The notes below the pieces were generated by a model. The model worked only from the letters and a program-made list of their open reading frames with translations, ran no database searches and was not told the DNA's origin. Below, piece by piece: positions 47,922-56,668 of a stretch of 64,000 nucleotides of DNA; positions within the stretch are counted from its first letter, which is position 1, and the number at the start of each line of letters is the position of its first letter. The DNA lies in the NCBI RefSeq assembly GCF_000691225.1, contig NZ_JMSZ01000016.1, positions 496,001 to 560,000 on the forward strand, read 5' to 3'. The stretch is from Nitrincola lacisaponensis. Its GTDB lineage: Bacteria; Pseudomonadota; Gammaproteobacteria; Pseudomonadales; Balneatricaceae. The position numbers and the translations under genes were made by a program.

Positions 47922-48454
47922 TGGAACGACGCATGGTGGTTACCCTGACAGACTGTCCGGCTCGAATAGTACCAGCTGGCACCCCTGTCACCATTCCCAA
48001 GGATACCTTTGTCACCATCACCCAGTCATTGGGTGGAAACTATACCCTGACCTGGCATGGCCAGATGGTCCGGGTGGACGGGACCGATGCCGGCGCACTG
48101 GGGCTGGAGCCGGAGAAGCTCAGTTTTCCCCCCGCGGAAACGGAAGAGATACTGGAAACTCAGGTTTGGGAAGCCCTGCGTACCATTTATGACCCGGAAA
48201 TACCGGTAGATCTGGTGAACCTCGGGCTGATCTATTCGGTACGAATTGACCAGCAGGCTAAACGTGTGGATATCGAGATGACCCTCACCGCTCCAGGCTG
48301 TGGCATGGGCCCGGTATTGGTGGGGGATGTTGAGTATCGTGTTGCCAAAGTACCTAATGTGCAGACAGTGAAGGTTGAACTGGTCTTTGATCCACCGTGG
48401 CAACGCGATATGATGAGTGAAGAAGCGCAACTGGCCACTGGCATGTTTTACTGA
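47921..48454 (+). CDS. sufT: Fe-S cluster assembly protein SufT
   Basis: 177 aa. The N-terminal part (about 1-75) is specific to SufT and the C-terminal MIP18/DUF59 domain (about 85-170) contains DPEIPVDLVNLGLIYSV and LTAPGCGMGPVLVGDV, with the conserved Cys in GCGMG. SufT acts in Fe-S maturation under high demand in other bacteria. Translation is coupled to sufA. Confidence 0.92.
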   Translation: MERRMVVTLTDCPARIVPAGTPVTIPKDTFVTITQSLGGNYTLTWHGQMVRVDGTDAGALGLEPEKLSFPPAETEEILETQVWEALRTIYDPEIPVDLVNLGLIYSVRIDQQAKRVDIEMTLTAPGCGMGPVLVGDVEYRVAKVPNVQTVKVELVFDPPWQRDMMSEEAQLATGMFY

Positions 48455-48500
48455 GCGCGATCCACCCGATAATACGATTGACAGGAACCCCCGCAGTCCC

Positions 48501-48932
48501 ATGAAAACCTTTGGTACAGATATTACCGCCGACGATATTGTCGACAGCCTGGCTTTTTTTGACAGTTGGGAAGATCGCTACCGCTATATCATTGATTTGG
48601 GCAAAGAACTGCCGCCCATGGCTGAGACCTTGCAGACTGAGGCTAATCAGGTCAAGGGGTGTCAAAGTCTGGTTTGGCTGTCCGAACATCTTGAAAATGA
48701 TCGGTTGTTTTTTGAAGCTGACAGCAATTCCCATATCGTGCGTGGCCTGTTGGCTGTGGTGTTGGCTGCGTATAACGGCAAATCACCGTCTGAGATTCAG
48801 TCGTTTGATATTGAACACTACTTTCAGGAGCTGAACCTGATCAAGCACCTCAGTCCCAGCCGGGGTAATGGTTTGAGATCGATGGTGTCACGTATTCGCG
48901 AAACTGCCGGGCGTGTAGCCAGTATGGCCTGA
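48501..48932 (+). CDS. sufE: Sulfur acceptor protein SufE
   Basis: Accepts persulfide from SufS and passes it to SufB (143 aa). The catalytic Cys is in NQVKGCQSLVWL; the C-terminal LSPSRGNGLRSMVSRIRE is family-typical. The start at 48501 (MKTFGTDIT) fits relatives. AGGA is 15 nt upstream, further than usual. Last gene of the operon; a short hairpin (48929-48948) overlaps its end and that of the convergent gene. Confidence 0.95.
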   Translation: MKTFGTDITADDIVDSLAFFDSWEDRYRYIIDLGKELPPMAETLQTEANQVKGCQSLVWLSEHLENDRLFFEADSNSHIVRGLLAVVLAAYNGKSPSEIQSFDIEHYFQELNLIKHLSPSRGNGLRSMVSRIRETAGRVASMA

Positions 48933-48942
48933 TACCCAGGTG

Positions 48943-49215
48943 TCAGGCATGCGGTTGCTTAAGGCTGTAGGCAAACGCGATGACTTCGGCGATGGCGCGG
49001 TACAGAGTTTCCGGTATCTCTTCGCCTAACTCCAGGCGGATCAGTACTTCCAGAAGTTCAGGGTTTTCATGGATGTGTATGTCATGTTCTTGAGCCAGCG
49101 CCAATATCTGTTCCGCAATCAACCCCTTGCCCTTGGCGATAACCTTGGGCGCACTCCCTTGTTGTTGATCGTACTTAAGTGCAACAGCCTGTTTGGCTGG
49201 AATTGGCTCTTTCAT
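48943..49215 (-). CDS. FlhB C-terminal-domain homologue
   Basis: 90-aa protein that corresponds to the cytoplasmic, post-cleavage domain of FlhB/YscU (AVALKYDQQQGSAPKVIAKG, AEQILALAQEHDIHIHENP, LYRAIAEVIAFAYSL). It lacks the NPTH autocleavage motif and the membrane part. Similar stand-alone proteins (sometimes called FlhX) can partly replace the FlhB C-terminus in flagellar export. It overlaps fliK by 4 nt (ATGA), so the two are made together. Confidence 0.85.
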   Translation of the reverse strand: MKEPIPAKQAVALKYDQQQGSAPKVIAKGKGLIAEQILALAQEHDIHIHENPELLEVLIRLELGEEIPETLYRAIAEVIAFAYSLKQPHA

Positions 49216-51248
49216 GTGTGTACATCCACCAGACGTTTGCTCAACGGGGTGATTTCCGGGTTCGCCAGCTTGCCCAGACGCGCATTTAATGGCGCTACGT
49301 CAAAGCCCTTGGCTTTCAGCTCAGCCTCAAAGGGCTGCAGTCGTTCACGCAGGCGTTCCAGGGTGGATACTTTTTCTACCCAGAAACTGGCCTGCAGCTG
49401 GTAGCGTTCCTGCAGGCTGAGTTCTGCATCGACGGCCCCTTCACTATCCAGCTCAAAGTGTAAACGTACACTCCAGACGGTGACAAATTCCCCCTGTTCA
49501 TTACGTCGACGGTGTTCGGTGATACGTAACTCAGCGTTATCAAAGCCCTGTTGTTGTTGAATCGGCAAGTCCAGCCGGTAATGACGTTCCTGGCCGCCGT
49601 CAGGTAGGTCACGCCAGCGCTGCAAGCTGCTGATCTGCTGTGCGGTTGAGCGTGCCAGCAAGGCGTTCACCAGTTGATTGAGCTGTTCTCTGGCCTGTGC
49701 GGGGAGGGTGTCAGCCAGACGTAGTAGCTGCCCCAATTGCTGTTTCAAGTCGGGTGCAGGCGGTTGTTGCGAACTGGCACGACTCAGTCCTGCTTCACTG
49801 AGCAGGCCTCCTTGTTGCAGGTTACGGGCGATGGCCTTATCGGCATCAGCGGCTCCGGGTTTGACGCTGAACAGACTGAGCATGGAATGAATTAACTGGT
49901 TGAGGGCACTGTGCTGACGTGCTCCCGGACGCTCACTGATTTGCATCAGTTGGTTCAGTCCATCGGCCAGAGGAAGTTGAACCGGCAGTACTTCGCGTAA
50001 AGCTTGCTGCATCACTGCCTGTACAGCGGGTTGTTGTGCGATCGGGGTTGCAGTGGGCAGAAACTGAATGCGGATCATGCCCTGTTCTGTACGGGTCACA
50101 TCGACTTGCTGGCCTGCCTGAACGGGGCGAGGGCTGACCAGGTCCAGTACCTGTCCGGCTACCAGCACCCGTACCGGAAAACCTTGTGGACGTGCCCCTG
50201 CATCTGTATTGGCGAACGCCTGAGTGGCAGAGGGTGTTGGTGATGCCGCGGGTGCTGTCGTCGATGATACGGCCGCGGTTGCGGGCAGGGATACAGAAGT
50301 CGGTGCCTGAGCAGGTGCCTGGGCTGGTGCAGAGGTGGGCGTTGCCGACACGGCAGCTGCAACAGCGATGGATACAGGTGTTGGTGATACAGGTGCAGCT
50401 GTTGCAGGTGTCGTTGCCGCTGCACCGGGTGTAGTGGTCTGTGGAGCATTGATTGTAGATGCTGCGACGGTATTGGCCGGGTTTGTTGTTATGGCTGCCG
50501 TAGTGGTTGCAGGTGCTGTGGTTGCTGCTGTAGTTGCTACTGTAGTTGCTACTGTAGTTGCTGCTGTAGTTGCAGAAGGAGCAGAGCTGGGTGCTGGCGT
50601 ACTGGCAGGGGCTGTGGTCGCAGGGGCGGGTGTGGCAGAGAATTGGGACGGTGTGGTTGCTGTCCCGCTTGCTGCTGCAGGCGTTCCACTTGTTGCCGGT
50701 GTGGCAGTTGGCGTTGTGCTGCCAGCTGTATTCGCGGCAGGTGTCGAACCAGTATTTGCAGGTGTTGTACTGGCGGCGGCTGTAGGCGCAGGCGGCTGTC
50801 CCGTTTGTGCCAGAATAACGCCACGCTGTGTCTGGTTAGTGGGCAGGTTAGCCGCCTGTTGAGTAGAGTTCAGACCGATCCGTAACAGCAGTGCTTCGGA
50901 ATCTGCGCGTGCCTGTGCCGGTGCGTTCTGTAATCGTATAGTGTCGGCAGAAGTCTGAGGGGCGTTATTGACTGGCAGGCGCAGCTGAATACTGCCTTCC
51001 GCGTCACGGCTCAATAAAACCTGGCTGCCCTGCGGCAGAGGGCGAGGGATTACCAGCTCGAGTAAACGGTTTCCCAGCTGTAATTGCACCGTAAATTGTC
51101 CAGGTTGTGTTTGACTCTGGGTGACTTGCACCACCGTACCACTGGACTCTCGACCAGCAGGGAGTGCGCGAGCCAGGTCATTGCCGCGCAGGTTTGGGCT
51201 ACCTTCGGTGCCGGTTTGGGTGGCACGTATGTTTAGATAGGTTTGCAC
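49212..51248 (-). CDS. fliK: FliK-like flagellar hook-length control protein
   Basis: 678 aa. The N-terminal 130 residues are moderately conserved; about 140-360 form a low-complexity Ala/Thr/Pro/Ser linker with tandem TTVATTVATTAATT repeats; the C-terminus (about 545-655) is the Flg_hook domain (WRDLPDGGQERHYRLDLPI, VWSVRLHFELD, LQERYQLQASFWVEK). FliK acts as a molecular ruler and export-specificity switch, where linker length can set hook length. GTG start. Divergent from ccmA across a 128-nt control region. Confidence 0.85.
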   Translation of the reverse strand: MQTYLNIRATQTGTEGSPNLRGNDLARALPAGRESSGTVVQVTQSQTQPGQFTVQLQLGNRLLELVIPRPLPQGSQVLLSRDAEGSIQLRLPVNNAPQTSADTIRLQNAPAQARADSEALLLRIGLNSTQQAANLPTNQTQRGVILAQTGQPPAPTAAASTTPANTGSTPAANTAGSTTPTATPATSGTPAAASGTATTPSQFSATPAPATTAPASTPAPSSAPSATTAATTVATTVATTAATTAPATTTAAITTNPANTVAASTINAPQTTTPGAAATTPATAAPVSPTPVSIAVAAAVSATPTSAPAQAPAQAPTSVSLPATAAVSSTTAPAASPTPSATQAFANTDAGARPQGFPVRVLVAGQVLDLVSPRPVQAGQQVDVTRTEQGMIRIQFLPTATPIAQQPAVQAVMQQALREVLPVQLPLADGLNQLMQISERPGARQHSALNQLIHSMLSLFSVKPGAADADKAIARNLQQGGLLSEAGLSRASSQQPPAPDLKQQLGQLLRLADTLPAQAREQLNQLVNALLARSTAQQISSLQRWRDLPDGGQERHYRLDLPIQQQQGFDNAELRITEHRRRNEQGEFVTVWSVRLHFELDSEGAVDAELSLQERYQLQASFWVEKVSTLERLRERLQPFEAELKAKGFDVAPLNARLGKLANPEITPLSKRLVDVHT
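50521..50568. repeat. 12-bp tandem repeat within fliK linker
   Basis: Four consecutive 12-bp units, GTTGCTRCTGTA (R is G in units 1 and 4, A in units 2 and 3), encode Thr-Thr-Val/Ala-Ala steps on the minus strand. Copy number changes would keep the frame and alter linker length by four residues each. Confidence 0.85.
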
Positions 51249-51267
51249 GGTGTTACCTGGATACCCC

Positions 51268-51296
51268 TAACATGACTGTTCCGAACAGTTTATAAT
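51268..51296 (+). promoter_or_regulatory. ccmA promoter with a palindrome between -35 and -10
   Basis: A perfect -10 TATAAT (51291-51296) with a weak -35 (TAACAT, 51268-51273) 17 nt upstream. The spacer holds the palindrome ACTGTTC-C-GAACAGT (51275-51289), the classic place for a repressor or a spacer-distorting activator. It could also act on fliK, which starts 27 nt to the left. Confidence 0.55.
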
Positions 51297-51313
51297 GATA
51301 GCCTCATTTATAT

Positions 51314-51352
51314 CGGCAGCAATGACGAAACTTTCAGTATTGCTGTCGTTTT
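51314..51352 (+). promoter_or_regulatory. Structured leader hairpin with T tract before ccmA
   Basis: CGGCAGCAAT (51314-51323) pairs with 51339-51348 (10 bp including one G-U), with an inner GAAA/TTTC, followed by TTTT (51349-51352). It lies between the predicted start of transcription (about 51303) and the ccmA start (51377). It resembles an attenuator-type terminator. Confidence 0.4.
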
Positions 51353-51376
51353 CCCGTATTTCAGAAAGGGTGATGT

Positions 51377-52012
51377 GTGGCTGAACCACTTCTACAGGTT
51401 GTCGATCTTTTTTGTGAGCGCGATGACAGAGTGCTGTTTGATGGGCTCGGTTTCAGTGTCTTCCCGGGTGAAATTCTCCAGGTCGAGGGCCAGAACGGCA
51501 GTGGCAAGACGACCTTGTTGCGCATTTTGAGTGGTCTTTCCCGTCACTATGAAGGTCAGATTCTGTGGCGGGGCAAGCCTGTCAGTGAGCAGGCTGAGTC
51601 ATTTCGTCGAGAATTACTCTACTTCGGTCATCAGGCAGGTGTGAAAGCCATACTGACACCTGAAGAAAATCTGGCATGGTATGCTGCCCTCGACCCGGGT
51701 ATTGATCTGCAACAAATCCCTTACGCCCTGAATGCGGTAGGCTTGAGAGGCTTTGAAGATGTGCCCTGTCACATGTTGTCAGCCGGGCAGAACCGGCGAG
51801 TCAGCCTGGCACGTTTGTATCTTAGCCGGGCACCACTCTGGATTCTTGATGAGCCCTTTACGGCGATTGACAAAAAAGGTGTGGCCGCGAAGGAGGCATT
51901 ATTGCTGGAGCATGCGCGTCGGGGTGGAACGGTGATGTTGACGACACACCATGAGTTGGATTTGAGTCGTCATGTGCGGCGTATCAATCTGGATGAGCTG
52001 TCAGGAACTTAA
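51377..52012 (+). CDS. ccmA: Haem exporter ATPase CcmA
   Basis: ABC ATPase (211 aa) of the CcmABCD complex, which releases holo-CcmE for cytochrome c maturation (system I). Walker A GQNGSGKTT, signature LSAGQNRRVSLARL and Walker B LWILDEPFTAIDKKG are intact. GTG start with AAGGG about 7 nt upstream. Its stop overlaps ccmB by one base (TAATG). Confidence 0.95.
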   Translation: MAEPLLQVVDLFCERDDRVLFDGLGFSVFPGEILQVEGQNGSGKTTLLRILSGLSRHYEGQILWRGKPVSEQAESFRRELLYFGHQAGVKAILTPEENLAWYAALDPGIDLQQIPYALNAVGLRGFEDVPCHMLSAGQNRRVSLARLYLSRAPLWILDEPFTAIDKKGVAAKEALLLEHARRGGTVMLTTHHELDLSRHVRRINLDELSGT

Positions 52013-52752
52013 TGCCTATGTTAGAAACTAAGCTTCAGCCTTTGGCGGTACTGGAGCCAGACAGTGACACAGAGTATCGGCCTGGCCGTATTTTACTGCT
52101 GACACTCAAGCGCGAACTGAGGCTGGCGCTGCGTCGGCGTAGCGATTTGGTCAATCCGCTGATTTTTTTTCTGATGGTGGCGACACTGTTCCCCCTGGGC
52201 GTCAGTCCAGAGCCTTCGGTGTTGGCAACGCTGGCACCGGGGGTGGTCTGGGTTGCAGCACTTTTATCGACCTTGCTGGCAATGGACAGTCTGTTTCGAT
52301 CAGATTATGAAGATGGCTCACTGGAGCAGATTCTGTTAAGTCCTCAGCCACTGTTTGTGGTGGTGTTTGGCAAGGTGCTGGCACACTGGATGATGACAGG
52401 TCTGCCTCTGACATTGATGGCGCCACTGATTGGTGTGATGTTGTTTTTGCCTGCTGAAGGTATGGGTGGGCTGGTGTTGAGTTTATTGATCGGCACGCCG
52501 ACGCTGAGTCTGGTCGGAGCAATTGGTGCCGCACTGACGGTGGGACTGCGCAAAGGTGGCGTATTGATCTCATTGTTGGTACTGCCGTTGTATATACCGG
52601 TACTTATTTTTGGTACCGCCGCTGTAGAGGCTGCTGTAACCGGCTTGCCTGTAGCGGGGCATCTAGCGCTTCTGGGAGCGTTGCTGGCATTGGGAGCCGC
52701 CCTGGCGCCGCTGGCCATTGCAGCTGCATTACGAATTTCGGTGAGTGGATAG
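52012..52752 (+). CDS. ccmB: Haem exporter permease CcmB
   Basis: 246 aa with six predicted membrane spans after a cytoplasmic N-terminus (LLTLKRELRLALRRRSDLVN). The segment DYEDGSLEQILLSPQPL, with conserved charges, is typical for CcmB. It starts at the overlapping ATG; another in-frame ATG is at 52018. Confidence 0.95.
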   Translation: MPMLETKLQPLAVLEPDSDTEYRPGRILLLTLKRELRLALRRRSDLVNPLIFFLMVATLFPLGVSPEPSVLATLAPGVVWVAALLSTLLAMDSLFRSDYEDGSLEQILLSPQPLFVVVFGKVLAHWMMTGLPLTLMAPLIGVMLFLPAEGMGGLVLSLLIGTPTLSLVGAIGAALTVGLRKGGVLISLLVLPLYIPVLIFGTAAVEAAVTGLPVAGHLALLGALLALGAALAPLAIAAALRISVSG

Positions 52753-52762
52753 AGAGACGTTT

Positions 52763-53524
52763 ATGGCAGGAAAAAATCTGATGCCCCGCTGGTTTTATCA
52801 GTTGGCTTCACCACGCTGGTGTTACCAGATTACCGGCAAACTCTTGCCTGGTTTTGCGATTGCAGCCGGGCTGCTGATTCTGTTTGGTACAGTCTGGGGG
52901 CTGGCGTTTGCGCCACCTGACTATCAGCAGGGTAACAGCTTTCGCATCATCTATTTGCACGTACCTACAGCTTATATGGCGCAATCCATTTACATGACGA
53001 TGGCGCTGGCCGGGGCTATTGGTTTGATCTGGAAAATGAAAGTGGCCGATATGGTGGCCAAGTCATGTGCCCCTATTGGTGCCTCCCTTGCTGTTCTGGC
53101 ACTGGCGACTGGTGCGATCTGGGGTAAGCCGACCTGGGGTTCCTGGTGGGTTTGGGATGCACGTCTTACTTCCATGCTGATTCTGCTTTTTTTGTATCTG
53201 GGCATCATGGCACTGAACTCTGCCATTGAAAGTGAGTCTACAGCTGCACAATCGACAGCGGTGCTGGCGTTGGTAGGCCTGGTTAACATCCCGATCATCA
53301 AGTATTCCGTAGACTGGTGGAATACGTTGCATCAGCCTGCCACGTTCAAAATTACGGAAAAACCGGCTATGCCACCGGATATGTGGATTCCACTGTTGAT
53401 TTTGGTGATCGGTTTTTACTGCTTTTTCGCAGTGGTCCTGATGATGCGCCTGCGCAACGAAATTATTCGGCGTGAACGGCGTTCGGGTTGGGTTCGTGAA
53501 CTACTGATGCAGCAAAGAGGTTGA
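52763..53524 (+). CDS. ccmC: Haem transfer protein CcmC
   Basis: Inner-membrane protein (253 aa) that loads haem onto CcmE. The tryptophan-rich WWD-type motif is in [16 protein letters not shown], flanked by His ([19 protein letters not shown]). The ATG at 52763 with GAGAGA upstream is preferred over a GTG at 52745 that overlaps ccmB. Confidence 0.95.
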   Translation: MAGKNLMPRWFYQLASPRWCYQITGKLLPGFAIAAGLLILFGTVWGLAFAPPDYQQGNSFRIIYLHVPTAYMAQSIYMTMALAGAIGLIWKMKVADMVAKSCAPIGASLAVLALATGAIWGKPTWGSWWVWDARLTSMLILLFLYLGIMALNSAIESESTAAQSTAVLALVGLVNIPIIKYSVDWWNTLHQPATFKITEKPAMPPDMWIPLLILVIGFYCFFAVVLMMRLRNEIIRRERRSGWVRELLMQQRG

Positions 53525-53525
53525 T

Positions 53526-53705
53526 GTGAGTTTCGACAGTTTTTCAGATTTTATCGCCATGGGCGGCCACGGACTCTATGTCTGGAGCAGTTATGCTTTG
53601 GGGCTGGCAGTCCTGCTGGCCAATATTATTTCCCCTATCATGGCACGTAAGCGACTGATTGCAGAACAGTTGCGTCGTATCCGCAGAGAGGAGGCTCAAT
53701 CATGA
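53526..53705 (+). CDS. ccmD: Haem exporter protein CcmD
   Basis: Small (59 aa) membrane protein: [20 protein letters not shown], one TM (about 18-38), then a basic tail ([17 protein letters not shown]). Its small size, position and the [11 protein letters not shown] motif identify it as CcmD, which helps release holo-CcmE. GTG start with GAGG 6 nt upstream; its last four bases overlap the ccmE start (ATGA). Confidence 0.92.
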   Translation: MSFDSFSDFIAMGGHGLYVWSSYALGLAVLLANIISPIMARKRLIAEQLRRIRREEAQS

Positions 53706-54166
53706 ATGCACAGCGTAAACAGCGTTTGACTCTGGTGCTGATCATAGTTTTTGGCAGTAGTCTGGCGGTTGCTCTGGTCGCTTACGCACTCAGTCAGAAT
53801 ATCAACCTGTTCTATTCCCCCAGTCAGATTTCAATGGGTGAAGCGCCTGCAGATACACGCATACGTGCCGGAGGTATTGTTGTCGAGGGCAGTATTCGTC
53901 GTGACCCTGAAAGCCTGAAAGTTCAGTTTGATATTACCGATTACGCCCATTCCACGACGGTTGAGTATGTCGGTATTCTGCCGGACCTGTTTCGTGAAGG
54001 ACAGGGAATCGTCGCTCAGGGACAGCTCGACCACCAGGGGCGCCTGATCGCCAGTGAAGTACTGGCCAAGCATGATGAAAACTACATGTCACCCGAAATT
54101 GCCGAAGCACTTGCCGCCGCAGGCCAGATGCCGCACATGCCTGCTACTGCCGGTAAGGACTATTAA
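53702..54166 (+). CDS. ccmE: Periplasmic haem chaperone CcmE
   Basis: 154 aa. An N-terminal anchor ([22 protein letters not shown]) and OB-fold periplasmic domain. The haem-linking His is in [12 protein letters not shown], which matches the HxxxY motif (KHDENY). Two bases separate it from ccmF. Confidence 0.96.
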   Translation: MNAQRKQRLTLVLIIVFGSSLAVALVAYALSQNINLFYSPSQISMGEAPADTRIRAGGIVVEGSIRRDPESLKVQFDITDYAHSTTVEYVGILPDLFREGQGIVAQGQLDHQGRLIASEVLAKHDENYMSPEIAEALAAAGQMPHMPATAGKDY

Positions 54167-54168
54167 GC

Positions 54169-56136
54169 ATGATTCCTGAGTTAGGTACCTTTTCTACGAT
54201 TCTGGCGTTGTGCCTGGCCCTGATTCTGTCGGTTGTGCCGATGGTGGGCGCTTACACCGGTAATAAGCTGTGGGTCGATTATGCGCGTCCACTGGCGAAA
54301 GGGGTGTTCTTTTTTCTGACGCTGGCAATGGCGCTGTTGGCCTATTCTTTTCAGACTGATGACTTTTCAGTGGTCTATGTAGCGCAGAGCTCCAATACCA
54401 ATCTTCCCTGGTATTACAAATTCAGCGCCATCTGGGGTGGACACGAGGGGTCATTGTTATTGTGGGTCTGGATACAGGCATTCTGGACCCTGGCGGTTGC
54501 AATCAAGAGCAAAAACCTGCCGCTGGATATTGTCGGGCGTGTGCTGGCAGTTATGGGGATGATTACTGTCGCTTTCCTGCTGTTCATCCTGTTTACTTCC
54601 AGTCCGTTTGAGCGTTTCCTGCCGAATGCGCCGATGGAAGGTGCTGATTTGAATCCGCTGCTGCAGGATTTTGGTCTGATTGTACATCCTCCAGCTCTAT
54701 ATATGGGGTATGTCGGACTGTCAGTGGCTTTCTCTTTTGCGATTGCTGCGCTGCTCAGTGGTCGTCTGGATGCGGCCTGGGCGCGCTGGTCACGCCCCTG
54801 GACCAACGTGGCCTGGGCATTTCTGACACTCGGTATCGCGCTGGGTAGCTGGTGGGCCTACTATGAGCTGGGTTGGGGTGGCTGGTGGTTCTGGGACCCG
54901 GTTGAAAACGCTTCCCTGATGCCCTGGCTGGTAGCCACTGCGCTGATTCACAGTCTCGCTGTCACCGAGAAACGTGGTGTATTCAAAAGCTGGACTGTGT
55001 TACTGGCAATTTCAGCCTTCTGTCTCAGTTTGTTGGGGACCTTCCTGGTCCGCTCCGGTGTGCTGACATCCGTGCATGCATTTGCGACCGACCCTGAGCG
55101 AGGGGTGTTCATTCTGGGGATGCTGATCTTTGTGATCGGTGGCTCACTGTTGCTCTATGCTATCCGTGCCGGTTCAGTGAAAAGTGAGTCCAGTTTTGCG
55201 CTCAGTTCGCGTGAAAGCCTGCTGCTGGTCAACAACATTCTGTTTACTGTTGCCTGCGCTATGGTGCTGATTGGTACCCTCTATCCTCTGGTGATGGATG
55301 CCTTGAATCTGGGAAAAATCTCGGTAGGGCCTCCTTACTTTAATGCTCTGTTTGTACCACTGATGTCACTAATGGTGGTGTTTCTGGGTATTGCCGCTTT
55401 CAGTCGCTGGAAAGAAACACCGGTTAGCCTGCTGTCATCCAAACTCTGGCTGCCGGGGGTGTTGTCAGTGGTTGCCGCACTGGCAACACATTGGCTCTAC
55501 AGTGGCTCCATTGAATTCTGGGTGCTGCTGGCGCTGCTGCTCAGCTACTGGATAGTCTTTACCTGGGGACGTGAGTACCTGACTCGCCTCAGAATTCGTA
55601 AGGACTGGCTGGCAAACATGACGCGTCAGTCTCGCAGCTACTACGGTATGTTGCTTGGACATCTTGGCGTAGCGGTTATGATTGTTGGTATTGCAATGGT
55701 GACAGTCTTTGTCGAACACCGTGATGCTCGTATGGCGCCGGGTGATCAGCTGGAATTCCGGGGTTATACCTTTATCTTCGATGGTGCGCGCAAGGTACAA
55801 GGCCCGAACTATGTGTCTGATATGGCGAGAGTGCGAGTGTTGAAAGATGGGCAGCCGTTCCGGGAAATGTTCCCTGAAAAGCGCAAGTATACTGCACGCA
55901 GTATGGTCATGACTCAGGTTGCACTGGACCCCGGATTCACCCGCGATCTGTATATCGCCATGGGCGAAGAGCTGGAAAACGGTGCCTGGGCCATGCGTTT
56001 ACAGTTCAAGCCGTTTGTGCGTTGGATCTGGCTGGGTGCCTTGCTCATGACTGCGGGTGGTCTGTTGGCCGCCAGCGATCCACGCTACCGCAAACAGGAC
56101 AAGCGTGAAGCAGCCGAGCGGGGGAGTTATGCGTAA
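54169..56136 (+). CDS. ccmF: Haem lyase subunit CcmF
   Basis: Large membrane protein (655 aa, about 15 spans) that ligates haem to apo-cytochromes with CcmH and CcmI. The WWD motif is in GWGGWWFWDPVENASLMPW (about residue 238); conserved His occur in GGHEGSLLLW and LIVHPPALYMGY. Overlaps ccmG by 8 nt. Confidence 0.97.
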   Translation: MIPELGTFSTILALCLALILSVVPMVGAYTGNKLWVDYARPLAKGVFFFLTLAMALLAYSFQTDDFSVVYVAQSSNTNLPWYYKFSAIWGGHEGSLLLWVWIQAFWTLAVAIKSKNLPLDIVGRVLAVMGMITVAFLLFILFTSSPFERFLPNAPMEGADLNPLLQDFGLIVHPPALYMGYVGLSVAFSFAIAALLSGRLDAAWARWSRPWTNVAWAFLTLGIALGSWWAYYELGWGGWWFWDPVENASLMPWLVATALIHSLAVTEKRGVFKSWTVLLAISAFCLSLLGTFLVRSGVLTSVHAFATDPERGVFILGMLIFVIGGSLLLYAIRAGSVKSESSFALSSRESLLLVNNILFTVACAMVLIGTLYPLVMDALNLGKISVGPPYFNALFVPLMSLMVVFLGIAAFSRWKETPVSLLSSKLWLPGVLSVVAALATHWLYSGSIEFWVLLALLLSYWIVFTWGREYLTRLRIRKDWLANMTRQSRSYYGMLLGHLGVAVMIVGIAMVTVFVEHRDARMAPGDQLEFRGYTFIFDGARKVQGPNYVSDMARVRVLKDGQPFREMFPEKRKYTARSMVMTQVALDPGFTRDLYIAMGEELENGAWAMRLQFKPFVRWIWLGALLMTAGGLLAASDPRYRKQDKREAAERGSYA

Positions 56137-56668
56137 ATTCTGGGTATTTACACCGTTTGTTGCCTTTCTGGTTATGGGTGTGTTTCTCTACAAAGGGCTG
56201 TTTATGGACCCGTCCAAACTGCCCTCTGCTCTGATTGACAGGCCCTTTCCGAGCTTTTCGTTACCATCGCTCTATGAGCCGGATCAACTGATGACTGAAG
56301 CCGACTTCAAGGGTGAGGTAGCGCTGTTAAATGTCTGGGCAACCTGGTGTCCGACCTGTAAGGAAGAACATGAGCAGCTCAACAAGATAGGGCTCAGAGA
56401 AGGCGTGCCAATTTATGGTCTGAACTACAAGGATGACCCACAGCTGGCGCGTGACTGGCTGCAGCGTTATGAAGATCCCTATACCAAGGTTGTGGTAGAT
56501 CGTGATGGTCGTCTAGGATTGGATCTGGGCGTCTACGGTGCACCTGAGACGTATATTCTCGACAGTGACGGTATTATCCGATATCGCCATGTTGGAGAAG
56601 TGGATGAGAAAGTCTGGCAGAAACTTAAAGGATTGATGGAAATTATTGCAGCGGAGGGTGAGGCGTGA
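56129..56668 (+). CDS. ccmG: Thioredoxin-like cytochrome c biogenesis protein CcmG/DsbE
   Basis: Membrane-anchored periplasmic thioredoxin (179 aa) that keeps the apo-cytochrome CxxCH thiols reduced. The active site WCPTC is in NVWATWCPTCKEEHEQ (near residue 70); the cis-Pro region is VYGAPETYILDSDG. The start is ATG at 56129 inside the ccmF end. Confidence 0.95.
   Translation: MRKFWVFTPFVAFLVMGVFLYKGLFMDPSKLPSALIDRPFPSFSLPSLYEPDQLMTEADFKGEVALLNVWATWCPTCKEEHEQLNKIGLREGVPIYGLNYKDDPQLARDWLQRYEDPYTKVVVDRDGRLGLDLGVYGAPETYILDSDGIIRYRHVGEVDEKVWQKLKGLMEIIAAEGEA

Noticed and set aside
50521-50568. CRISPR-like short repeats
   Set aside because: The 12-bp units are contiguous with no spacers and encode part of FliK.
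50335-50862. A 175-codon Val/Ala/Gly-rich frame antisense to the fliK linker
   Set aside because: It mirrors the Thr/Ala/Pro repeats of fliK; low complexity on one strand creates low complexity on the other.
51275-51289. LexA (SOS) box at the ccmA promoter
   Set aside because: The sequence has CTGT and ACAG, but only 5 bases lie between them in place of the 8 required for the gammaproteobacterial LexA site.
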